A stretch of DNA of 5,687 nt, taken from assembly GCA_023437755.1 (NCBI GenBank), contig JAEZFJ010000002.1, positions 1-5,687 of the forward strand, written 5' to 3'. A model generated the notes under the pieces. That model was not told the DNA's origin and did no database searches. It saw only the letters and a list, made by a program, of their open reading frames with translations. A program made the translations under genes and the position numbers. Origin of the DNA: Pseudomonadota bacterium (GTDB lineage: Bacteria; Pseudomonadota; Alphaproteobacteria; Rhizobiales; Devosiaceae). Position 1 is the stretch's first letter; each line of letters begins with the position of its first letter. Positions 1 through 5,051 of the stretch are shown piece by piece.

Positions 1-161
1 GGGCTGACTGCAGCGCAATGGCAGTTATCCCGCTTGCGGCTGCTGAAAGCTACCGGTCCGTAACCGGCCCCAGATGAGCCACCGCACGCCTACATGCCGA
101 ATGGCGTTTTCAATTAGGGCGCGCCAAGGCCGGACAGGCCGCTTCTGGCCCGGCAAGCCGG
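1..161. other. Non-coding stretch downstream of the regulator, with GC-rich inverted repeats
   Basis: No supported gene lies here. Short dyads are visible: CCGC/GCGG at 30-39, CCGGT/ACCGG at 53-67 with a 5-nt loop, ACGCC/GGCGT at 86-107 followed by TTT on the plus strand, repeated GGCC words at 128-131, 137-140 and 147-150, and CCGG/CCGG around 150-161. Such structures fit a transcript-end zone for the minus-strand regulator, and possibly for a plus-strand gene outside the window. None has a good U-tract on the minus strand, so I do not call a definite intrinsic terminator. Plus frame 1 is open from position 1 to a TAA at 61-63 and could be the last 20 codons of an upstream gene, but the peptide is not recognisable. 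Confidence 0.4.
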
Positions 162-1052
162 CTAAGGCCAAGCTGCAAAGGAGCCTGCAGAGTTGACCTG
201 CTCTCGAGTAGCTTCAGCCCTGAATTGCCTGGGCGAGCGTCCACTGTGCCGTTTGAAGAAACGAGAGAAATAGGCGGGGTCTTCAAAGCCCAGCGACGAG
301 GCGACCTCGGCGATCTGCAGGCCTGAATCTTCCAGCATCTGCCTCGCTTCCTTCATCAACCTGGCATGGATCAGGGCAAGCGGAGTCTGACCGGTCGCCC
401 TCAAGATAGCGCTATTGAGGCGGTCGCTGCTCACCCGCAGGGAGCGTGCGTAGTCGGCCACGGACCAGTGCCGGCGCATGTGTTGATCGACCAGGTGGAG
501 AAAGCTGCCGACCAGCGCGCGCGGCGCCGGCTGCCGCACTGCGGCACTGAGGTCCGAGTGGCGCCACAGCAGGATGGACACGATGGCCAGTTGGTGGCGT
601 ACCATTTCTGCCGCGGCGCCGCCATTGTCGCGCAGCTCGTTTTCCATGTCGCCGAGCAGGGTCATCAACTGCGCTGCTGCCTTGCGGTCGATCCGTGTGC
701 CGAGCTGGGGTCGTATGGAAAGCCAGCGCACATCTTCGGAAATGTTGCCGGGGAGCCCGACCTGCCCTAGTGCCGTATCCGACGCTGCCATCCAGGCGCC
801 GCGCGAGCCCGCCAGCAGGGTCAACTGAGCGGGTGTGCCGGTTGGAATCCAGAGCAGGGTAGGGGCCTGCAGCGTGGTCGCTTCCCCGCGGTAGCTGACC
901 TCGCCGGCTCCGGACATCAGCACGAAAAGGCGATTGCGCCTGCCCTGAAGCATCCACTGGCCCTTGTCGAGGGTGGTCGCAATGGCCTGGCTCTCCACCT
1001 CCTGGGCGAGGTCGAGCTTATTGCGGGTCGACATGTACTGATCCGCGCGCAT
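162..1052 (-). CDS. AraC/XylS-family transcriptional regulator
   Basis: A 296-residue DNA-binding regulator. The C-terminal third is a classic AraC double helix-turn-helix: first HTH at about residues 198-218 (SVADYARSLRVSSDRLNSAI), second at about 246-267, ending in the family hallmark GFEDPAYFSRFFKRHSGRSP (residues 255-274) followed by RQFR. The N-terminal part (about 30-140) is beta-rich with a cupin-like look (GAGEVSYRG, then a hydrophobic stretch and WIPTGTPAQL), as expected for an effector-sensing domain. Length is usual for the family. The start at 1052 has AAGG ten bases upstream; an alternative ATG at 1034 (MSTRNK) has no better site. The gene is divergent from the transporter genes with a 147-bp shared intergenic region, the usual arrangement for a local regulator. 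The HTH half resembles PobR-type activators of aromatic catabolism, but that is an impression, not a search result. The effector is unknown. The family call is secure. Confidence 0.93.
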   Translation of the reverse strand: MRADQYMSTRNKLDLAQEVESQAIATTLDKGQWMLQGRRNRLFVLMSGAGEVSYRGEATTLQAPTLLWIPTGTPAQLTLLAGSRGAWMAASDTALGQVGLPGNISEDVRWLSIRPQLGTRIDRKAAAQLMTLLGDMENELRDNGGAAAEMVRHQLAIVSILLWRHSDLSAAVRQPAPRALVGSFLHLVDQHMRRHWSVADYARSLRVSSDRLNSAILRATGQTPLALIHARLMKEARQMLEDSGLQIAEVASSLGFEDPAYFSRFFKRHSGRSPRQFRAEATREQVNSAGSFAAWP

Positions 1053-1085
1053 GGCGTGAATGCCTTAAAAGTGCAAGTTTCTCCG

Positions 1086-1100
1086 GAAATAGTCTATTTC
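1086..1100. promoter_or_regulatory. Perfect 15-bp palindrome, candidate operator in the divergent promoter region
   Basis: GAAATAG-T-CTATTTC: two 7-bp arms around a single central base, with no mismatch. It is the most AT-rich spot of an otherwise GC-rich region. It lies 34 bp from the regulator start and 100 bp from the binding-protein start. On the minus strand it contains TAGACT (4 of 6 matches to a -10 box), but no convincing -35 hexamer stands at the right distance on either strand. A role as operator or promoter core is inference. AraC proteins commonly bind direct rather than inverted repeats, so the site could equally belong to another dimeric regulator. Confidence 0.45.
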
Positions 1101-1132
1101 ATGCACGGGGCAGGTTGGCTAGCGTGGCGCAG

Positions 1133-1162
1133 GCGCTTGAACAGGGAAAAAACCTGCAGCGC
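1133..1162 (+). repeat. Imperfect inverted repeat in the leader of the binding-protein gene
   Basis: GCGCT (1133-1137) pairs with AGCGC (1158-1162), and CAGG (1142-1145) pairs with CCTG (1153-1156). The arms are separated by a TGAA/C internal loop and closed by an A-rich 7-nt loop. It could be an RNA stem-loop or a protein-binding dyad. It is weak on its own. Confidence 0.25.
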
Positions 1163-1168
1163 TCCGAC

Positions 1169-1184
1169 GCCCCGATCTTGGGGC
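1169..1184 (+). promoter_or_regulatory. Short GC hairpin directly ahead of the binding-protein ribosome binding site
   Basis: GCCCC (1169-1173) and GGGGC (1180-1184) form a perfect 5-bp stem with the 6-nt loop GATCTT. It ends three bases before the AGGAGG Shine-Dalgarno at 1188-1193. The stem leaves that site exposed rather than occluding it. It may stabilise the 5' end or be incidental. Confidence 0.3.
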
Positions 1185-1187
1185 AAG

Positions 1188-1193
1188 AGGAGG
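1188..1193 (+). promoter_or_regulatory. Strong ribosome binding site that fixes the binding-protein start
   Basis: A full AGGAGG with a 6-nt spacer to the ATG at 1200. This decides against the upstream in-frame ATG at 1056, which has no such site and would bury the signal peptide 48 residues inside the protein. The strength fits the high periplasmic stoichiometry that binding proteins usually need. Confidence 0.85.
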
Positions 1194-1199
1194 TTATCC

Positions 1200-2429
1200 A
1201 TGACATTCGTATCGCGCAGGCTTGCCCTGTGTCTTCTCGGTGTGGGCGCCACGCTTCTGGCAGGTGTCAGCCCAATCGCGGTGAACGCGCAGGAGCGCGA
1301 CTCCGTCAAGATCGGCTATGCCGTATCCATGACCGGCGGTAATGCGGGCGGCGCCGGCATCACCACCATCCCCAACTACAAGTTGTGGGTCCACGAGGTG
1401 AACGAGGCCGGCGGTCTCGAACTGCCCGATGGTTCGCGGCTGCCCATCGAAGTGATCGAATATGACGACCGCTCGTCGGCTGAGGAAGTGGTGCGCGCGG
1501 TGGAGCGGTTGGTCACGCAGGACGAGGTCGATTTCGTCCTTTCCCCCTGGGGCACCGGCTTCAACCTTGCAGTGGCACCGTTGCTTGACCGCTTCGGCTA
1601 CCCCCTGATCGCCTCGGCTGCCGTGACCGACAAGGCGCCCGAGTTTGCCGAGCGCTGGAAGCGCAGCTTCTGGCTCCTCGGTGGTGGTGCCGACTATGCC
1701 GGCGCCCTCGCCGAAGTGCTCAGCGCTGCCCATGAATCGGGCGATATCAACGGCGACGTTGCGATCATTTCTGTGGCTGATGGCTTCGGTATCGACCTTG
1801 TTAACGCCGCACGCGAGACCTTCGCTGAGGCAGGCCTGAACATCGTCATGGACCGGACCTATCCGCCCGGGACCACCGACTTCACACCCATGCTCAACGA
1901 GGCCCAGGCCTCGGGCGCTGACAGCTTCGTGGCATTCTCCTATCCGCCCGACACCTTCGCCCTGACCCAGCAGGCGCAGGTTGCGGCCTACAACCCGGAT
2001 GTCTTCTATCTTGGTGTCGGCACGCCATTCCCGACCTATCTCGCGGCCAACGGCGACAATGCCGAAGGCGTACTCAGCCTGGGCGGCATCGACACCTCGA
2101 ACGAGGCGCTGATGGACTACCGCCAGCGCCATACCGACTTCATCGGCCAGGCCCCCGACTTCTGGGCCTCGCAGATGACCTATGCCGGGCTCGAGATGCT
2201 CGAGGAAGCGATCAAGCGCGTCGGCCTCGATCGCAACGCCGTGGCCCAGGAGCTCTCGACCGGCACGTTCACCACTATCCTCGGCGAGACCAGGCTCGAG
2301 AACAATCAGCTTCGCGACCTGTGGTGGACGGGTCAGTGGCAGAACGGCGTGTTCGTGGCGGTGGAGCCGACCGAACGCGAAGGCTCAAGCGAGATCGTGC
2401 TGCCCAAGCAGCCCTGGAAGGCGCAGTAA
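1200..2429 (+). CDS. HAAT-family periplasmic substrate-binding protein (LivJ/LivK-like)
   Basis: A 409-residue precursor of the type I periplasmic binding fold (Peripla_BP_6 family), which captures the solute and delivers it to the membrane permeases. Residues 1-30 are a Sec signal peptide: RR at 6-7, a hydrophobic core, and a V-N-A cleavage site before Q31. The mature part opens with the family beta-strand VKIGYAVSMTGG (36-47), then helix YKLWVHEVNEAGGL (60-73), the YDDRSS turn (88-93) and the ligand-loop equivalent SPWGTG (115-120). YPPGTTDFTPMLNEAQASGA follows in the second lobe, and GQWQNGVFVAV lies near the C-terminus. No lipobox is present, and the mature protein has no cysteine, so it lacks the disulphide of E. 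coli LivJ/LivK. It is first in the transporter operon, 92 bp ahead of the permease. The fold and role are clear; the ligand is not. An amino acid, amide or aromatic acid is possible. Confidence 0.92.
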   Translation: MTFVSRRLALCLLGVGATLLAGVSPIAVNAQERDSVKIGYAVSMTGGNAGGAGITTIPNYKLWVHEVNEAGGLELPDGSRLPIEVIEYDDRSSAEEVVRAVERLVTQDEVDFVLSPWGTGFNLAVAPLLDRFGYPLIASAAVTDKAPEFAERWKRSFWLLGGGADYAGALAEVLSAAHESGDINGDVAIISVADGFGIDLVNAARETFAEAGLNIVMDRTYPPGTTDFTPMLNEAQASGADSFVAFSYPPDTFALTQQAQVAAYNPDVFYLGVGTPFPTYLAANGDNAEGVLSLGGIDTSNEALMDYRQRHTDFIGQAPDFWASQMTYAGLEMLEEAIKRVGLDRNAVAQELSTGTFTTILGETRLENNQLRDLWWTGQWQNGVFVAVEPTEREGSSEIVLPKQPWKAQ

Positions 2430-2440
2430 GGCCAATCACC

Positions 2441-2467
2441 GGCTCCGCGCTCCTTGAGTGCGGGGCC
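2441..2467 (+). promoter_or_regulatory. Strong stem-loop between the binding-protein and permease genes
   Basis: Arms 2441-2452 (GGCTCCGCGCTC) and 2456-2467 (GAGTGCGGGGCC) pair over all 12 positions, two of them G-U wobbles, around the triloop CTT. It begins 11 bases after the binding-protein stop. No U-tract follows, so it is not a standard intrinsic terminator. By analogy with malE-malF-type spacers, it probably protects the 3' end of the binding-protein message or causes partial attenuation, giving more binding protein than permease. That role is inference. Confidence 0.6.
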
Positions 2468-2521
2468 CATGCTTTCGCTCGTGACCACCTCATCGCATCG
2501 AAGGCGAGGGAAGGGTACTCC

Positions 2522-3397
2522 ATGTTGTTGACAGCGCTCATTTCGGGCCTGGTCCTGGGTGGCACCTATGCCCTCGTTGCCATGGGGCTCACCCTCCAAT
2601 ACGGCATCTCGCGCATCATGAACCTGGCATATGGCGAGGTGACCATCTTTGCCGCTTTCGCTGCCTTCTTCCTGTTTTCGACCTTTGGCATCAATCCGCT
2701 CCTGGGCCTGTTTGTCGTGCTGCCCGGTGCGTTTGCCTTCGGCTACCTGATCTATGGCATCATGATGCAGCCGCTGGTGCGGCGTTCGGCGAAAGGGGGG
2801 ACGCTGGAGGTGGATTCGATCCTCGCCACCTTCGGGCTGCTGTTCGTCATCCAGGGCGTGATGCTGGTCACCTTCGGATCCAACTATACCAGCTACAACT
2901 ATCTCAATTTCGGCGTGAACGTGCTCGGCGCCAACATCGCGGCGAACCGGCTCCTGGCCTTTGTGTTCGCGGTGATCATTGGCGGCACGCTGTTTCTCGT
3001 GCTGACCCGCACCCGCTGGGGCACCACCATTCGCGCCATCGCCGTGGCGCCGAATGCGGCACCGCTCGTCGGCATCAACGTCAACCGCACGGCCCGCTTC
3101 GCTTTTGCCTTGGGCACGCTGCTGGCCGCGTCGGGCGGGGTCATGATCTCCATGTATCAGACCTTTAATGCTTCGATGGGTGTGGTCTTCACCATGAAGG
3201 CGCTGGTCATCGTCATTATGGGGGGGCTCGGCAACCTCATGGGTGCGCTCGTCGCCGGGTTGCTGCTTGGCGTCGTCGAGACGTTGGTCGCCACCTATGT
3301 CGATCCCGGTCTGACCCTCGCCTCCACTTACTTCATCTTCCTGGTGGTCCTGCTCTGGAGACCTTCGGGCCTGTTCGGAAAGGCTGCGGGCCGATGA
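2522..3397 (+). CDS. HAAT ABC transporter inner-membrane permease, LivH-like
   Basis: A 291-residue, very hydrophobic protein of the BPD_transp_2 family and one half of the translocation pore. About eight membrane segments are visible, roughly at 3-25, 37-57, 59-81, 98-118, 143-162, 192-212, 226-256 and 268-280. LivH landmarks: GLVLGGTYALVAMGLTLQYG at the N-terminus; the NLAYGE loop (34-39; NFAHG-type in many homologues); the cytoplasmic coupling loop TTIRAIAVAPNAAPLVGINV (168-187), which should contact an ATPase; and the GGLGNLMGALVAGLLLG segment (234-250). It ends WRPSGLFG. Length is normal. The ATG at 2522 is preceded by GGGAAGGG at 2508-2515 with a 6-nt spacer, and the upstream in-frame extension overlaps the previous gene and is rejected. 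The stop overlaps the next start (ATGA). Confidence 0.94.
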   Translation: MLLTALISGLVLGGTYALVAMGLTLQYGISRIMNLAYGEVTIFAAFAAFFLFSTFGINPLLGLFVVLPGAFAFGYLIYGIMMQPLVRRSAKGGTLEVDSILATFGLLFVIQGVMLVTFGSNYTSYNYLNFGVNVLGANIAANRLLAFVFAVIIGGTLFLVLTRTRWGTTIRAIAVAPNAAPLVGINVNRTARFAFALGTLLAASGGVMISMYQTFNASMGVVFTMKALVIVIMGGLGNLMGALVAGLLLGVVETLVATYVDPGLTLASTYFIFLVVLLWRPSGLFGKAAGR

Positions 3398-4326
3398 CAC
3401 GTACCGCCATCGGTTTCGGACTGATCGGCCTGGCGCTCGTTGCGCTCGCCCTGGCCCCCACCAAACTGGGCGCCTATGGCGTTGGGCTGCTGCTGGGGAT
3501 GACCGGCTACGTTGTCCTCGCCAGCGCCTGGGCACTGTTCTCCGGGCCGACCCGCTATATCTCGCTGGCCACGGTCGCCTTCTTCGGCATCGGCGCCTAT
3601 ACGGTAGCCGTTCTCTCCGAGACCCTGCCATACCCCGTCGTGCTGCTCGTTGCAGGGCTGATCGGCCTTGTGGTGGCCCTGGTGGTGGGCCTCGCGACGC
3701 TGCGGCTGGCTGGCGTCTATTTCGTGATCTTCAGCTTCGGCCTCGCCGAACTCGTCCGCCAGCTCGTCACCTGGTACGAAGTCAACGTCACCGGCACACT
3801 CGGGCGTTACATCTTCCTGCCTGTCACTGCCGAGCAGATATACTGGCAGCTGCTGGCGCTGGCCGCGGCAACCCTTGCCATCGGCTTCTGGATTTCCCGC
3901 TCGCGCCTTGGGCTGGCCCTAAAGGTCATCGGCGACGACGAAACCGTGGCCGCCCATATCGGCGTCGACATCTCCCGCGTCAAACTGGCCCTGTTTGCCA
4001 TCAGTGCCACGATCATCACGCTTGTCGGGGCCATTCAGGCGCCGCGCTGGACCTATATCGAGCCGGCCATCGTGTTCAACCCGACAGTCTCGTTCCTGAC
4101 TGTGATTATGGCTCTGCTGGGCGGCGCGAACCGGCTGTGGGGGCCGCTGCTGGGGGCCGTGCCGCTGTTCCTGTTGTTCGAGTGGCTGAGCGCCAACTTC
4201 CCCAACCACTATTCCATCATCCTCGGCCTCATGTTCATCGCCATTGTCTTCGTGGTTCCCCGCGGTCTTCTGGCGCTGGGCGAAGAGCTCATGGGGCGGG
4301 TTCGGCGCAAGGAGCGGGCACAGTGA
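3394..4326 (+). CDS. HAAT ABC transporter inner-membrane permease, LivM-like
   Basis: A 310-residue partner permease, also BPD_transp_2. It pairs with the preceding LivH-like protein to form the channel. Hydrophobic segments lie at roughly 5-22, 28-49, 58-76, 81-103, 107-124, 152-168, 196-215, 232-262 and 274-297. LivM landmarks are the FFGIGAYT motif (63-70), the coupling loop SRLGLALKVIGDDETVAAHI (170-189) followed by GVDISR, and LLGGANRLWGPLLGA (241-255). The segment GPTRYISLATVAF (51-63) departs from the more usual GQ-x-SLGHAAF form. At 310 residues it is a short LivM (E. coli LivM is about 425). It starts within the ATGA overlap with livH; GGAAAGG at 3377-3383 serves as ribosome site. 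The tail RVRRKERAQ is basic, as expected for a cytoplasmic end. Confidence 0.93.
   Translation: MTRTAIGFGLIGLALVALALAPTKLGAYGVGLLLGMTGYVVLASAWALFSGPTRYISLATVAFFGIGAYTVAVLSETLPYPVVLLVAGLIGLVVALVVGLATLRLAGVYFVIFSFGLAELVRQLVTWYEVNVTGTLGRYIFLPVTAEQIYWQLLALAAATLAIGFWISRSRLGLALKVIGDDETVAAHIGVDISRVKLALFAISATIITLVGAIQAPRWTYIEPAIVFNPTVSFLTVIMALLGGANRLWGPLLGAVPLFLLFEWLSANFPNHYSIILGLMFIAIVFVVPRGLLALGEELMGRVRRKERAQ
4309..4314 (+). promoter_or_regulatory. Ribosome binding site supporting the GTG start of the LivG-like ATPase
   Basis: AAGGAG lies inside the end of the livM-like gene, 8 nt before GTG at 4323. It selects this GTG over in-frame starts further upstream, which would read through the livM gene and add residues with no ABC homology. 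Confidence 0.75.
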
Positions 4327-5051
4327 ACCAGTTCCTCGAGATCAAGGGCCTGACCAAGCAATTTGGCGGCCTCACCGCCGTCAATGATGTCAGCTTCTCG
4401 GTCGATGCTGGTGAAGTGGCGGCGCTGCTGGGCCCGAACGGCTCTGGCAAGACGACCCTGCTGAACATGATTTCCGGCGCCCTGGCGCCCACCCGGGGCA
4501 CCATTGCCCTGGGCGGCGAAACGATCTCCAGCCTGCCGCCGCACCGGATCGCGCGCCACGGCGTAGCGCGCACCTTCCAGCTGGTCAGGATCCTCCCCTC
4601 TCTCACCGTGGCCGAAAATGTCGTCGCGGCGCTGGCCTTCCGACCCAGTCCGCTTTGGGGCAGTGCCGCGCGTGACCAGGCCCATGCGCTGCTGGCCCAG
4701 GTCGGGCTGGCTGGCCGTGGGGGCGAGCACGCCGACGACCTGACCTATATCGACCAGAAGCGCATGGAACTCGCGCGGGCCCTCGCCGCCGAGCCGCGCC
4801 TGCTGCTGCTCGATGAATGGCTCTCGGGCCTCAATCCGACCGAACTGCGCGTGGGGATCGACCTCATTCTGTCGCTGCGAGATCGGGGCATGACCATCAT
4901 CCTCGTCGAACACATCATGGAGGCGGTGCGGGCACTCTGCGGCCGGGCGGTCGTCATGAATGTGGGCACCAAGATCGCCGAGGGGCCGACCGCCGACGTG
5001 TTGGCCGATCCGGCCGTGATCGCCGCCTACCTCGGAGACGGCCATGCTTGA
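4323..5051 (+). CDS. HAAT ABC transporter ATP-binding protein, LivG-like, with atypical signature motif
   Basis: A 242-residue cytoplasmic ATPase (E. coli LivG is 255) that powers import with the LivF-like partner. Visible motifs: A-loop region F14; Walker A GPNGSGKTT (37-45); Q-loop Q86 in RTFQLVRI; Walker B LLLLDE (160-165) with catalytic E165; D-loop region SGLNP (168-172); switch histidine H197 in VEHIME. The signature at 140-145 reads LTYIDQ. Compared with LSGGQ, or the L-x-YG-x-Q form common in LivG proteins, the conserved glycine is isoleucine (I143). The residue after the Walker B glutamate is tryptophan (DEWLSGLNP), not the common proline. LivG identity rests on FGGLTAV (14-20), the H-loop VEH, and gene order. 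The GTG start overlaps the livM stop by 4 bp (GTGA). Despite the signature change the gene is intact. Confidence 0.92.
   Translation: MNQFLEIKGLTKQFGGLTAVNDVSFSVDAGEVAALLGPNGSGKTTLLNMISGALAPTRGTIALGGETISSLPPHRIARHGVARTFQLVRILPSLTVAENVVAALAFRPSPLWGSAARDQAHALLAQVGLAGRGGEHADDLTYIDQKRMELARALAAEPRLLLLDEWLSGLNPTELRVGIDLILSLRDRGMTIILVEHIMEAVRALCGRAVVMNVGTKIAEGPTADVLADPAVIAAYLGDGHA

Noticed and set aside
1..63. Possible C-terminal tail of a plus-strand gene entering the window
   Set aside because: Frame 1 is open to the TAA at 61-63, but 20 codons without any recognisable motif are not enough to call a gene.
86..110. Intrinsic terminator on the plus strand (ACGCC/GGCGT then TTT)
   Set aside because: The 5-bp stem with a 12-nt loop and only four T is too weak to call, and no plus-strand gene is established upstream.
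1056..1199. In-frame upstream extension of the binding-protein gene starting at ATG 1056
   Set aside because: No ribosome site; it would place the signal peptide internally. The ATG at 1200 has AGGAGG at ideal spacing and begins a textbook Sec signal.
1215..1232. Possible lipobox LALC in the binding-protein signal peptide
   Set aside because: The residue before Cys11 is leucine rather than Gly/Ala/Ser, the cysteine is too close to the N-terminus, and a good V-N-A signal peptidase I site follows at residue 30.
1860..1950. Repeated 10-mer TATCCGCCCG at 1860 and 1941
   Set aside because: Both copies encode Tyr-Pro-Pro in two different structural elements of the binding protein. The flanks do not match, so this is a codon-level coincidence.
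3220..3226. Run of seven G in the livH-like gene (and six G at 2795-2800) as a slippage or phase-variation site
   Set aside because: The frame is intact, the Gly-Gly motif is expected for LivH at this place, and the runs are short for phase variation.
2333..3631. Long antisense open frame (432 codons) opposite the permease genes, and a similar 312-codon one opposite the binding protein (1194-2132)
   Set aside because: Composition is arginine/glycine/histidine-rich and low-complexity with no recognisable domain, typical of the antisense of GC-rich coding sequence. The plus-strand genes are clearly real.
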